This document shows, one piece after another, positions 22,702 through 31,649 of a stretch of DNA of 64,000 nt. Each line of letters starts with the position of its first letter. Position 1 is the stretch's first letter. The DNA comes from Gammaproteobacteria bacterium Ga0077536 (GTDB taxonomy: Bacteria; Pseudomonadota; Gammaproteobacteria; Ga0077536). Location: positions 1 to 64,000 of the forward strand of contig LNEL01000057.1 of assembly GCA_001464935.1 (NCBI GenBank), read 5' to 3'. Under the pieces are notes generated by a model. That model ran no database searches, was not told the origin of the DNA, and was given only the letters and a program-made list of their open reading frames with translations. A program made the position numbers and the translations under genes.

Positions 22702-24471
22702 TCATGTTACCGCTTGCGTCTCCGGCTGCCGATGGCGCGGCAGGCAGAGCGTGAACCGGGCGCCACCGCCCGGGCTGTCGTCGATGGCAAGGCGCCCGCG
22801 ATGCATGACGATGATTTCGCGCACGATTGAAAGCCCGAGCCCGATGCCGCCGGCACGGTCGCTGACGAAGGGTTCGAGGATCTCCTCGCGCCGCGCAGGC
22901 GGGATGCCGGGGCCGTCGTCGGCGATGACGACGCAGAGCTCATCCAGGTCAAGCCGCGTCGTGATCTCGATGTGGCCACCGTTCGCCAGCGCCTGGATGG
23001 CATTGACCACGATGTTCAGCAGCACCTGCAGCAGCTGGTCGCGGTCACCGTCGATCACCGACGGCGCGGCGTGCAGCGCCGCGGTGACGGCAATGCCGCG
23101 CCCGGCGGCGCGCTCGCGCAGCATCTCGATGACCTGGTGCACGAGGTCGTGCACATCGCAGGGCGCGAACTCGGGCACGCGCGGGCGCGCGCTCTCGAGC
23201 AGGCCGGTGACGAGCTGGTTCATGCGATCGCACTCGTTGATCATGAAGCTCATCATTTCATGGCCTGACTCATCGAGCCCCGGCTGGCGATCGACGAGCT
23301 GCGCCGAGGAACGGATGATGCCGAGCGGCGTGCGCACCTCGTGCGCGAGCTTCGCCGCCATCTCACCGACCGCGGCGAGCTTGCTCGCACGCACGAGGTG
23401 GACGCGCGAGCGCTTCAGGTCGTCGATCAGCCGGTTGAACGCGGCGCAGAGTTCGACGATCTCGCTGCTGCCGGCAATGCGTCGCGTCGGGCCATCCAGA
23501 TCGCGGCCCAGTTCGCGCGTATACCGCGTCAGCGCCTGGATCGGCCCCGCGGTGCGCGCCGACAGCACCATCGCGAGCGCGGCCGCGACGGCCACGATTG
23601 CCGTCAATGCCCCGAGCAGCGACCACAGGAGGCTGCGCACGGGCGCGAACGCGAGGCGCTCGGGGGTCAGCACCGCGACCGACCAGCCGAGCGCGGGCAG
23701 TCCGCGCCAGGCACCCACCGGCGCATGACCGACGAGCAGGGTCGCCATGCCGAGCGCGGCACCGTCGGTGACGGTCACGCCCGCCTCGCCGTCGGCGGGC
23801 CGCAGGCGGGCAAAGGCCCGGGCCTCGACGCGCGCGCGCAGATCCGTCGACGCCGCGAGCACGACGCCATCGGCGTCGAGCAACAGGGCCTCGCGACCGC
23901 CCGTGGCCGCGCCATCGAGCGCGGCCTCGATCTCGGACCAGTCGTAACGGGCATGAATGTCGCCGAGCGACTGCGCGCCGAACGCATCGGGAATGCTGAG
24001 CCGGAAGTTCAGCGTGGCGCGGCCGTTGTGCGTCACGGGCCGGGCGAGCGTCACCACCTCGCCGCGCGACTCGACCTCGAGCCAGGCCGCCGGTGCCACG
24101 AATGGCTGCCCGATCAGCGCGGCGTCGCTGGCCGCCACCACCCGGCCATCGGCGACGCAGACGATATCGGTGTACACGCCGGCGTAGGCGACGGCGACAT
24201 CGTGCAGGTAGCGCGCGAGGCGCTTGTCGACGTCACCGACCTTCAGTTCCTGCATCACCTCGAGCCGCTGCCAGCCCTGGATGTCCTGCAGGCGCTCGAA
24301 CAGCGCCGCGGCAATCTGCTGCGTCAGGGTCTGCGCCTGTGTTGCGAGGTGCACGCGAATCTCGGTGCTCAGCGCGGCGCGCGCGCGGGTATACGCCAGC
24401 AGGGTCATCAGGGTGGCGAACAGCACGCTGAACGCGAGCAGTGCCAGCAACAGGGTGCGCCTGATCGTCAT
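22702..24471 (-). CDS. Membrane sensor histidine kinase
   Basis: A 589-residue sensor kinase, partner of the sigma-54 regulator encoded immediately downstream. One membrane segment near 5-28 and another near 275-300 enclose a periplasmic sensing region of about 240 residues. HAMP follows, then the H-box KLAHEVRTPLG with the phospho-histidine near 373, an N-box (LNIVVNAIQAL), ADDGPGIP and GIGLGLSIV. The signal is unknown. The divergent porin and PstS-like genes suggest it senses a solute taken up or bound by those proteins. Confidence 0.94.
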   Translation of the reverse strand: MTIRRTLLLALLAFSVLFATLMTLLAYTRARAALSTEIRVHLATQAQTLTQQIAAALFERLQDIQGWQRLEVMQELKVGDVDKRLARYLHDVAVAYAGVYTDIVCVADGRVVAASDAALIGQPFVAPAAWLEVESRGEVVTLARPVTHNGRATLNFRLSIPDAFGAQSLGDIHARYDWSEIEAALDGAATGGREALLLDADGVVLAASTDLRARVEARAFARLRPADGEAGVTVTDGAALGMATLLVGHAPVGAWRGLPALGWSVAVLTPERLAFAPVRSLLWSLLGALTAIVAVAAALAMVLSARTAGPIQALTRYTRELGRDLDGPTRRIAGSSEIVELCAAFNRLIDDLKRSRVHLVRASKLAAVGEMAAKLAHEVRTPLGIIRSSAQLVDRQPGLDESGHEMMSFMINECDRMNQLVTGLLESARPRVPEFAPCDVHDLVHQVIEMLRERAAGRGIAVTAALHAAPSVIDGDRDQLLQVLLNIVVNAIQALANGGHIEITTRLDLDELCVVIADDGPGIPPARREEILEPFVSDRAGGIGLGLSIVREIIVMHRGRLAIDDSPGGGARFTLCLPRHRQPETQAVT

Positions 24472-24525
24472 CGCTGCGCGTGCCGCGGGGGATTCATCGC
24501 AGGTGGGTGCTCATGCGTCGACGAT

Positions 24526-24540
24526 TGGCCTGTATATTGC
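24526..24540 (+). promoter_or_regulatory. Candidate sigma-54 (-24/-12) promoter of the porin operon
   Basis: TTGGCCTGTATATTGC places GG at 24527-24528 and GC at 24539-24540 with exactly ten bases between them, as sigma-54 RNA polymerase requires. It matches TGGC and TTGC of the consensus. Transcription would begin near 24551, about 120 bases before the porin ATG. The regulator and kinase genes lie divergently next to it. Confidence 0.65.
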
Positions 24541-24672
24541 GCGCTGCATGGCGACGGGCCGCGCATCGACCGACGATCGATGCAAGACCGGGACCAGTTC
24601 GACGCATTGTCGCACTCCCCGGCCGGGTCCAGCACCAGACACGACGGACGCGTTCGGCACACAGGTGGATTT

Positions 24673-25749
24673 ATGCAGAGCAGCGCGCGGTGGCGCCGCG
24701 GATGGACGGGCCTCGCGCTGGCCCTGGCGGGCGCCCTGGCGACGGTCACGGCGACGGCGAACCCGCTGGCCAATGCCCGCTACGAGCTGGGCCGCGGCCT
24801 GCAGCTGCCCGCGCTCGCGCTGACCTTCGCCGGCTATGCGGCGGTCCGCGCCCAGCATCTCGAACACGCCGATGCCCGGCTCGATCTGCGCGACTTCAGC
24901 GTGTTCACGATCTGGCAGCCGTCGCCGCGCTGGCAGGCCTTCAGCGAAATCGAATTCGAACACCTGGTGGTCGTCGACGATCGCGGGCCCACCGCCAGCG
25001 ACATCGAGGTCATCGTCGAGCGGCTGTATGTCGACTATGCCGCCACCGACACGCTGACGGTGCGCGCGGGCCGTTACCTCACGCCCTTCGGGCGCTGGAA
25101 CCAGGTCCACGCCGAACCGCTGGTGTGGACGGTCAGCCGTCCGCTCGTGACCCAGCTGACGATTCCCGATCACGGCACCGGTGCCGCACTGCTCGGCAGC
25201 GTCGCACTGGGCCTGAATACGCTCGACTACACGCTCTACGTCGACGACAGCGCCGATCTCGATCCCGTCAACGGCGTGGCCGACTTCGAGGACTTCGATC
25301 TGCCGGGCCTGTCGAACGATTTCCGCCACGCCGGCGGCGCCCAGCTGCGCTATCACTTCTTCGGCGATCGGGCCGAACTCGCGGCCTCATGGGCGAGCTA
25401 TGCGTTCACCGACACCCCCGGCCACATGCATGCGTTCGGCGTCGACGGACTGCTGCGCTGGCAGCGTCTCGAACTGTCCGGCGAGTTCGCGTGGCGCGAC
25501 AACAGCGAGTTCCGCAACGACCGGGGCGGCTTCGTCCAGGCGGTCGTGCGCCTGGTCGGACAGCTTCACGGCATCGGGCGCGTCGAACACTATCGCAGCG
25601 GCATTCTCGACCGCGAGACCTCGCGGGCGACGCTCGGCCTCGGCTGGCGGCCGTTGCCCCCGTTGAACTTCAAGCTCGAATACAGCGCGGGCGACGCGCG
25701 CGATCTCGCGCCGGACGGGGTGCAGATGTCGTTCAGCCTGTTGTTCTGA
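24673..25749 (+). CDS. Outer-membrane porin-like beta-barrel protein
   Basis: A 358-residue exported protein with a signal peptide of about 28 residues (hydrophobic core LALALAGALATVTATA). Alternating hydrophobic and polar strands such as LRYHFFGDRAELAASWASYAF follow, ending at an aromatic C-terminal residue (SFSLLF) typical of barrels inserted by the BAM machinery. The start is the ATG at 24673 with AGGTGG just upstream, not the much longer open frame beginning at 23341 inside the kinase gene. It lies downstream of a sigma-54-like promoter and 12 bases before a PstS-like gene. The solute specificity is unknown. Confidence 0.85.
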   Translation: MQSSARWRRGWTGLALALAGALATVTATANPLANARYELGRGLQLPALALTFAGYAAVRAQHLEHADARLDLRDFSVFTIWQPSPRWQAFSEIEFEHLVVVDDRGPTASDIEVIVERLYVDYAATDTLTVRAGRYLTPFGRWNQVHAEPLVWTVSRPLVTQLTIPDHGTGAALLGSVALGLNTLDYTLYVDDSADLDPVNGVADFEDFDLPGLSNDFRHAGGAQLRYHFFGDRAELAASWASYAFTDTPGHMHAFGVDGLLRWQRLELSGEFAWRDNSEFRNDRGGFVQAVVRLVGQLHGIGRVEHYRSGILDRETSRATLGLGWRPLPPLNFKLEYSAGDARDLAPDGVQMSFSLLF

Positions 25750-25761
25750 GCACGGCCCCCG

Positions 25762-26241
25762 GTGCGCACCACGCTCCACGCCGTCTTCGCCGCGTTGCTG
25801 CTCGCGCTGCTGGCGGCGGGCGCGCGCGCCGGCGACACGGCGCTCGCGGTGATCGTGCCGCCCGGGCACGCGCTCGCAACGCTGGATACGCCCACGCTCG
25901 CGGCGATCTTCCGCCGCAAACTGCGCGTCGACGTCGACGGGCGTGCGCTGATCCCCGTCAACCTGCCGCCCACCGCAGCGCTGCGCACGGCGTTCTCGCG
26001 CGCGGTGTTCGATCTCGACCCACCGGCGATGGATGCCTACTGGAACGAACGCTACTTCCATGGCGTGCAGCCACCGCACGTCGTGACATCGGTTGAAGCG
26101 ATGCTGCGCTTCGTCGCAGCCACCGCTGGCGCCATCGGCTATGTGCCTGCCTGCCGGGTCGACGCCCGCGTCCGCGTCGTGCTGACGCTGCCCCTGCCCC
26201 CCGGCTTCGAGTCCGACTGCACCGCCCCCAGCCAGCACTGA
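25762..26241 (+). CDS. PstS-like periplasmic binding protein
   Basis: A 159-residue protein from a GTG start, with a clear signal peptide (AALLLALLAAGARA) and a short phosphate-binding-protein-like domain. LDTPTLAAIFRRK and ATAGAIGYVPA resemble the PstS fold. It is much shorter than true PstS (about 320), so it represents one lobe or a minimal family member. It forms an operon with the porin and is probably controlled by the neighbouring two-component system. Phosphate binding is inferred only from the family. Confidence 0.75.
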   Translation: MRTTLHAVFAALLLALLAAGARAGDTALAVIVPPGHALATLDTPTLAAIFRRKLRVDVDGRALIPVNLPPTAALRTAFSRAVFDLDPPAMDAYWNERYFHGVQPPHVVTSVEAMLRFVAATAGAIGYVPACRVDARVRVVLTLPLPPGFESDCTAPSQH

Positions 26242-26266
26242 GCCGGCCCTCGCCGGCGTCTTTCAT

Positions 26267-26290
26267 ACCTTCTTTGCAGACCTTCTTTGC
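26267..26290. repeat. Tandem direct repeat before the mqn operon
   Basis: ACCTTCTTTGC occurs twice (26267-26277 and 26280-26290) with a 13-base period, in the 163-base gap between the PstS-like gene and the thioredoxin-like gene. It could be a regulator binding site for the following operon. Confidence 0.45.
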
Positions 26291-26404
26291 GTGACCGGCG
26301 GCGCGCCCGGGGCGTCACCCCCTGCCGGCGGCGACTTCGGCCGCCTTGCCGACGGATGGCCCCCGTCTTGCTTTGTCCCGGGCACACTCCCCGAGGTCAT
26401 CCCG

Positions 26405-26881
26405 ATGAAGCGATTGTTCCTGGCCCTGCTGTTGCTGCTGCCACTCGCAGGCGTCGAGGCCGCGCCGCTCGCCGTCGGCGACACGCTGCAGCCATTCACC
26501 ATCACCGACCAGCACGGCAAGCCCGCGCAGGTCGACGAGACCACCCGGCTGCTGATGTTCAGCCGCGACATGACGGCCAACAAGCTCGCGAAAGCGGCGT
26601 TCGCAACGAAGCCGGCGCAATACCTGCCGGACGCCCACGCGCTGTACGCGATCGACGTCAGTGGCATGCCGACGTTCGTCACCAGGACCTTCGCGATTCC
26701 GAAGATGCAGAAGTATGTCTACCGCATCTTCCTCGACCGCGACGCGTCGGTGACGACGGGCCTGCCGGCGAAGAAGGCGCTCGTGACGCTGGTGCATCTC
26801 GATCACCTGAAGGTGACCGCGCTCGACTACGCGAGCACCGCCGACGCGCTGACCCGGGCGGTGCAGGGCACGCATCCGTGA
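26405..26881 (+). CDS. Secreted thioredoxin-fold-like protein
   Basis: A 158-residue exported protein from the ATG at 26405 (signal core LALLLLLPLAGVEA). The start of the mature part, LAVGDTLQPFTITDQHGKP, resembles the entry of thioredoxin/peroxiredoxin-fold proteins. No CxxC is present; LLMFSRDMT stands where a redox motif would be expected, so a disulfide redox role is unlikely. A longer frame from 26291 lacks a signal at its start. The TGA overlaps the GTG of the following lipoprotein gene (GTGA), making this the first gene of an eight-gene operon ending in menaquinone genes. Confidence 0.8.
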   Translation: MKRLFLALLLLLPLAGVEAAPLAVGDTLQPFTITDQHGKPAQVDETTRLLMFSRDMTANKLAKAAFATKPAQYLPDAHALYAIDVSGMPTFVTRTFAIPKMQKYVYRIFLDRDASVTTGLPAKKALVTLVHLDHLKVTALDYASTADALTRAVQGTHP

Positions 26882-28461
26882 CAGCCGGCCTGCTGACGCG
26901 TGCCGGCCTTGCGCTGGCCCTCTGTGCCAGCCTGCTCGCCGGCTGCGCGAGCACGGCGCGCCTGCCCGAACTGCCGCCGCAACCGGGCGCGGCCGACGTG
27001 CAGGCGCTGATTCGCGCGGAGGATGCGCTCGACGCGCGCTATCAGGTCGTCACCGATCGCCCGTTCCTGCAGGTCGACCTGAAGCTCCGCCACGCGATGG
27101 CCGACTACGCCACCCTCGGTGACGGCCCGGCGAAACGCGAATTCATCCGCCGCTTCCTGCGCGAAGCCGGCGCCCTCAACCTGACCGCCGTCTCCGCTGC
27201 GCTCACGCGTGTGTCGGACGACGCCATCACCCGCTTCGCCGCGACGCATGCGCTGGCGCTCGACGGTGAACCGCGCGCCGCGCTCGGCGCACTCGTCGCA
27301 CACGACGACGGCGCGCTGCTCGCCGCCGAGATCGCGCGGGTCGAGGCGCTTGCGGGCACCTTCGAACTCGATCGCTACTGGCGCGAGCTGACCGGGCACG
27401 TCGAAGCGTCGATCATGCAGCGCGGGCGCCTCGCACGTCGCCTGCTGACGGCACCGGCCGTGCCGCTGATCGAGGGCTGGATTGCCTACCACAACTGGCA
27501 CGACTTCCGCGGCGCGCTGGCGCCGGACTTCCGCAAGGCCGTGCTGCTGACGCCGGGCAGCGCGCTGAGCGCTCCCGCCGATCTCAGTCGCCCCGACCGC
27601 GCGCTGCTCGCGCGTCACGCGCCCCTGATCGTGCAGGAACTCGCCGACGGCACGACGTATCCGGCCGACTTCGATCGCATCGGCACCGTCGCCCTGACCG
27701 GCCCCGACATCCGCCACGCGACTCCCGCGGTCGACAGCAACGCCCCCGCGCTGTACGCCTTCGTCGATCACAAGCCGCTGCAGGGTCGTACGGTCCGCCA
27801 GCTCGTCTACGTGCTGTGGTATCCGCGGCATCCGAAGATGAAGGGCTTCGATCCGGAGGCCGGGCCGCTGGACGGCTGGACGATACGCGTGAGCCTCGAT
27901 GCGAACGACACGCCGGTGCTCGTGGAGTCGGTGTCGAACTGCGGCTGCTACTACAAGATCTTTCCCAGCGACACGCTCGAGCGCAAGGCTGCCGCCGCGT
28001 GGGCCACGCCGCTGAAGGGCAAGACCTGGCACCTCGAACAGGACGTGCCCGGCAAGTTCGATGCGGTCGTGCCGGAAACCGTCAGCGGTCTCGATGCGGC
28101 CGCGCAGAACATCGTGCTGTACTTCTCCGCCGGTCATCATCAGCTCGTGACGTTGCGCAGCCGCGCGCAGGCCGGGGTGCTGCCGACGACGTCGGTCGCC
28201 TACACGCTGCGCGACTATGACGAGCTCGAACAACTGCCGCTGAACGGGCATGCCGCCAGCCTCTTCGGCATGGACGGGCTCGTGCGCGGCGCGCACCGCG
28301 ACGAATGCAGCCTGCTGACGCCCTCCGGGCTCTATCACGCCGGGCACCCCCGGCAGCGCGAAACGCAGATGATCTATTTCGACGAGGCGGACTTCGACGA
28401 CCCGCAGCTGCTCGAACGCTACCTGCGCCTGCCGCCGCGGGCGTTCGGAGACGACGCGTGA
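26878..28461 (+). CDS. Lipoprotein of unknown function
   Basis: A 527-residue lipoprotein. The GTG start at 26878 is followed by a signal peptide and the lipobox LLAGC, so the mature protein is lipid-anchored. The C-terminal half contains the cysteine-aromatic stretch SNCGCYYKIFPSD and HLEQDVPGKFD. No catalytic family is recognised. It overlaps both neighbours by GTGA and lies in the same operon as the menaquinone genes. A cell-envelope role is likely; any link to quinone metabolism is inference from position only. Confidence 0.8.
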   Translation: MTAGLLTRAGLALALCASLLAGCASTARLPELPPQPGAADVQALIRAEDALDARYQVVTDRPFLQVDLKLRHAMADYATLGDGPAKREFIRRFLREAGALNLTAVSAALTRVSDDAITRFAATHALALDGEPRAALGALVAHDDGALLAAEIARVEALAGTFELDRYWRELTGHVEASIMQRGRLARRLLTAPAVPLIEGWIAYHNWHDFRGALAPDFRKAVLLTPGSALSAPADLSRPDRALLARHAPLIVQELADGTTYPADFDRIGTVALTGPDIRHATPAVDSNAPALYAFVDHKPLQGRTVRQLVYVLWYPRHPKMKGFDPEAGPLDGWTIRVSLDANDTPVLVESVSNCGCYYKIFPSDTLERKAAAAWATPLKGKTWHLEQDVPGKFDAVVPETVSGLDAAAQNIVLYFSAGHHQLVTLRSRAQAGVLPTTSVAYTLRDYDELEQLPLNGHAASLFGMDGLVRGAHRDECSLLTPSGLYHAGHPRQRETQMIYFDEADFDDPQLLERYLRLPPRAFGDDA

Positions 28462-29138
28462 TCGAGGAAGCGCTGCGTTTCGACGCTGACGGCCTCACGC
28501 TCGAAGGGCGCCTCACCTACGCGGACTGGCTGGAGACGCCGACGCAAGCCGTGCTGATCTGTCCGCCGCACCCGTTCCTCGGCGGCGACATGGAAAACAA
28601 CGTGCTGCAGGCCCTGAGTGCGACGCTCGCCGAACACGGCGTGCCGGTGCTGCGCTTCAACTACCGCGGCATCGGCGGCAGCGAGACGGCGCGCGATCTC
28701 GCCAAGGACCAGCGCGAGTTCTGGCAGCATTCGAGCTGTCCGCGCTATGAAACGGAGATCGAAGGCGACTGTGCGCACGCGTTCGCGCAGTTGCGGCAGC
28801 TGCTGCCGGGCGTCGACGCGCTGTCGGTGATCGGGTACTCGTTCGGCTGCCTGCCGGCGCTGTCGCTCGCGGCCAGTCCCAGTGTGCGCAGGCTCTGCCT
28901 GATTTCTCCGCCGCTCGCGAAGTGGCCGATTGAACCGCTGCGCCTCCAACTGTCGATTCCGCGCGCGCTGTTCTATGCCCCGGGCGATTTCGCGTGCCCG
29001 GCCGATCGCATCGAAGCGCTGTTCGCGGCCTGCGACGGCCCGCGCGAACTGCAGGCCTTTCCGGACGCCGATCACTTCTTCATCGGGCACGAAGCGCGGC
29101 TGGCCGGCGCGGTCACCCGCTTCCTGGTGGATGCATGA
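28458..29138 (+). CDS. Alpha/beta hydrolase
   Basis: A 226-residue serine hydrolase-type protein. It has an oxyanion-region motif CPPHPFLGG near 36 and the nucleophile elbow GYSFG near 131. A C-terminal acid/histidine region (APGDFACP; DADHFFIGHE) completes a plausible Ser-Asp-His triad. It lacks a signal peptide, so it is cytoplasmic. The GTG start overlaps the lipoprotein stop, and the TGA overlaps the mqnD ATG (ATGA). It belongs to the short CPPHP-type alpha/beta hydrolases whose natural substrates are mostly unknown. Confidence 0.85.
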   Translation: MIEEALRFDADGLTLEGRLTYADWLETPTQAVLICPPHPFLGGDMENNVLQALSATLAEHGVPVLRFNYRGIGGSETARDLAKDQREFWQHSSCPRYETEIEGDCAHAFAQLRQLLPGVDALSVIGYSFGCLPALSLAASPSVRRLCLISPPLAKWPIEPLRLQLSIPRALFYAPGDFACPADRIEALFAACDGPRELQAFPDADHFFIGHEARLAGAVTRFLVDA

Positions 29139-29944
29139 GCGCGCGTCGCCGTCTGAGCTTCGGCCTCACGCCGTGCCCCAACGACACCTACTTCGCCGGC
29201 GCGGTCGCGCTCGGCCGGATCGGGCTCACGGATGCCGATCTGGCCATCACGCTCGAGGACATCGAAGCGCTCAACGAAGCGGCCCTCGCGCGCCGCTACG
29301 ACATCGTGAAGGTGTCCTGCGCGCTGTTCGCCGAGCTGAGCGACGACTATGCGCTGCTCGACGTCGGCGCGGCCGTCGCCGACGACTATGGCCCGCTGAT
29401 CCTGACGCGCACGGCGATGTCGCCGGCGGATCTCGCCACCGCGCGCGTCGTCGCGCCCGGTGCGCGCACGACGGGCGCCGCGCTGTGCCGGCTGTACGCA
29501 CCGGGCACGCGGCTCGAACATCGCCGCTACGACGCCATCATGCCGGCTCTCCTGCGCGGCGACTTCGATGCCGGCGTGGTAATCCACGAGGCTCGACTGA
29601 CCTATCGGGACCACGGCCTGCACTGTCTCGTCGATCTCGGCGCGTGGTGGCGCGCGACGACGAAGCTGCCGGTCGCGCTCGGCTGTTACCTGATGCGCCG
29701 CGAACTCCACGCGCGCTACGGCGCCGCATTCGAAGCGCTGATGCGCGAATCGCTCGCGCTCGCGGCCGCTGGCGACGATCCGGCGATCGCGGCCTATATC
29801 CGTCGTCACGCCCAGGAAATGGACGAGCGCGTGCTGCGCGACTACATCGCGCTCTACGTCACCGCGCGCACGCACACCCTCGGCGCGAACGGCCGCGCGG
29901 CGGTGCATGCGCTCGGCGATCGACTGCGCGCGGCGGCGACATGA
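29135..29944 (+). CDS. mqnD: 1,4-dihydroxy-6-naphthoate synthase
   Basis: A 269-residue MqnD-family enzyme. It acts on cyclic dehypoxanthine futalosine to give 1,4-dihydroxy-6-naphthoate in the futalosine route to menaquinone. The start FGLTPCPNDTYF, the central VVAPGARTTGAAL, GVVIHEARLTY and the C-terminal ALYVTARTHTLG match the family. The ATG at 29135 overlaps the hydrolase stop. It is the first of five contiguous mqn genes. A distant relative of this fold is encoded at 54850-55719. Confidence 0.95.
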   Translation: MSARRRLSFGLTPCPNDTYFAGAVALGRIGLTDADLAITLEDIEALNEAALARRYDIVKVSCALFAELSDDYALLDVGAAVADDYGPLILTRTAMSPADLATARVVAPGARTTGAALCRLYAPGTRLEHRRYDAIMPALLRGDFDAGVVIHEARLTYRDHGLHCLVDLGAWWRATTKLPVALGCYLMRRELHARYGAAFEALMRESLALAAAGDDPAIAAYIRRHAQEMDERVLRDYIALYVTARTHTLGANGRAAVHALGDRLRAAAT

Positions 29945-30570
29945 ACCTCGCCGCCGGCACGAGCTTCGTGTTCGCGACGCTGGCCGAAGCCGAGCCGCTG
30001 CTGCGCCTGCTCGAAGCGACGGTGCAGACGGATACTCCGTTTCCGAGCTTCAGCGCCCCGGCCCGGCGGGCCACGGTGATGCTGACCGGCATGGGCCTCG
30101 CCGCCGCGGACGCTGCGATCGAGGCGATGCTCGCGCGCCTGCGTCCGGCCCTCGTCGTCAACGCCGGCATTGCCGGCGCGCTGCACGACGGGTTGGCGAT
30201 CGGCGAACTGCGCCGCGTGAGCGCGGTGGCCGAAGCGGCGGACAGCGCCGTGGCCGTCACGCGCTTTCTCGAGCTGGCCCCGCCCGGCTGGGCGCGCGAT
30301 CTCGATACCGCGCGTCTCGTATCGCGGCAGGCGCCGCTGTTCGACCCCGCGATCCGGGCGCGGCTCGCGACCACCGCCGACCTCGTCGACATGGAGGGCG
30401 AGCGCATCGCGCGGCGCTGCGCCGCCCGCGGCGTGCCGTGCGCGCTGCTGAAAGCAGTCAGCGATCACGCCGACGACCGCGCGACCCTGCTGCGCAATCT
30501 CGAACACAGTTCCCACCGGCTGGCCGAGTGCCTTGTCTCGCGCCTGCGCCAATTCCCCGTCATGGAGTAA
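29941..30570 (+). CDS. mqnB: Futalosine hydrolase / nucleosidase
   Basis: A 209-residue phosphorylase-superfamily nucleosidase. It releases the purine base from futalosine or a related intermediate. VVNAGIAGAL near 75 and DLVDMEGERIARRCAARG near 145 correspond to the base- and ribose-binding segments of futalosine hydrolases and MTA/SAH nucleosidases. The ATG overlaps the mqnD stop by four bases. Whether the substrate is futalosine or aminofutalosine cannot be decided from sequence; the neighbouring mqnE argues for an aminofutalosine intermediate at some point. Confidence 0.92.
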   Translation: MNLAAGTSFVFATLAEAEPLLRLLEATVQTDTPFPSFSAPARRATVMLTGMGLAAADAAIEAMLARLRPALVVNAGIAGALHDGLAIGELRRVSAVAEAADSAVAVTRFLELAPPGWARDLDTARLVSRQAPLFDPAIRARLATTADLVDMEGERIARRCAARGVPCALLKAVSDHADDRATLLRNLEHSSHRLAECLVSRLRQFPVME

Positions 30571-30575
30571 CCGAC

Positions 30576-31649
30576 ATGCATCCATCGTTGCTGACCGCTG
30601 ACGCCCGCGTGGCCTCGTCGCGCCTGGACCCTGAGACCGCGCTCGAACTGTTCAGCGACGACAGTCCCGCGCGTCTGTTCGAGCTGCGCCGACTCGCCAA
30701 CGCCGCGCGCGTCGCGCGCCACGGTCTTCGCGCGAGCTTCGTCGACAATCTGCAAATCAATCCGTCGAACGTCTGCGTGCGCGACTGCCAGTTCTGCGGG
30801 TTCGCGGCAAAGCCTGGTGAAGCGCATGCCTACGTGCAGACGGAAGAGGAGATTTTCAGCGCGGTCGACGCCCATGCGCCGCGCGAGGTGCACATCGTCG
30901 GTGGCCTCAACCACGAATGGGGCTATCGCCGTTCGCTGGCGCTGGTCGCGGCCCTGCGCGAGCGCTACCCGGCGCTGTACATCAAGGCGTTCACGGCGGT
31001 CGAGATGCACTGGTTCGCGCGCACCGCGAAGCTGACGCTCGAAGCGGTGCTGACGGCGATGCGCGCGGCCGGCATGAACGGCATGCCCGGCGGCGGCGCG
31101 GAGATGTTCTCCGAGCGCATCCGGCAGGCGCATTTCCGCTACAAGCTCGGCGCCGACGACTGGCTCGATGTGCACGAGCGCGCGCACCGGCTCGGCGTGC
31201 CGTCGAACGCGACGATGCTGTTCGGTTTCGGCGAAAGCCTCGAGGAACGCCTGCATCACCTGTTCCGGCTGCGCGATCTGCAGGACCGCACGGGCGGCTT
31301 CGTGTCCTTCATTCCGCTCGCGATGCAGTACGGCAAGGACAGCACGCGGGCGATTTCTCCGTACGAGAACCTGCAGGTCATTGCGATGTCGCGCCTGGTG
31401 CTCGACAACATTCCGCACATCAAGGCGTACTGGCCGATGATCGGCCTGCAGACCGCGGCAGCGGGCCTGTCGTGGGGCGCCGACGACCTGGACGGCACGA
31501 TCGGCATGGAAAAGGTCGCGCACGGATCGGGCGCGCCGACGCCGAAACTGATGGCGCGCGAGGAGATGCGGCGGCTGATCGAACTGGCCGGCTTCGAGGC
31601 CGTCGAGCGCGGCGGTGACTACCAACCGCTGGCCGGGCAGACGCGGTGA
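30576..31649 (+). CDS. mqnE: Aminofutalosine synthase (radical SAM)
   Basis: A 357-residue radical SAM enzyme that joins an adenosyl radical to the MqnA product to make aminodeoxyfutalosine. The [4Fe-4S] cysteines CVRDCQFC are at about 67, 71 and 74 (CxxxCxxC). NGMPGGGAEMFSERIR and GFGESLEERLHHLF are typical of MqnE. The start is the ATG at 30576, five bases after the mqnB stop. It is paralogous to the MqnC gene downstream, but the two differ in internal motifs. Confidence 0.95.
   Translation: MHPSLLTADARVASSRLDPETALELFSDDSPARLFELRRLANAARVARHGLRASFVDNLQINPSNVCVRDCQFCGFAAKPGEAHAYVQTEEEIFSAVDAHAPREVHIVGGLNHEWGYRRSLALVAALRERYPALYIKAFTAVEMHWFARTAKLTLEAVLTAMRAAGMNGMPGGGAEMFSERIRQAHFRYKLGADDWLDVHERAHRLGVPSNATMLFGFGESLEERLHHLFRLRDLQDRTGGFVSFIPLAMQYGKDSTRAISPYENLQVIAMSRLVLDNIPHIKAYWPMIGLQTAAAGLSWGADDLDGTIGMEKVAHGSGAPTPKLMAREEMRRLIELAGFEAVERGGDYQPLAGQTR

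Noticed and set aside
23341..24672. Upstream extension of the porin frame through the histidine kinase gene
   Set aside because: The extension runs antisense to kinase motifs and lacks a signal peptide. The ATG at 24673 has a ribosome site and a signal peptide behind it.
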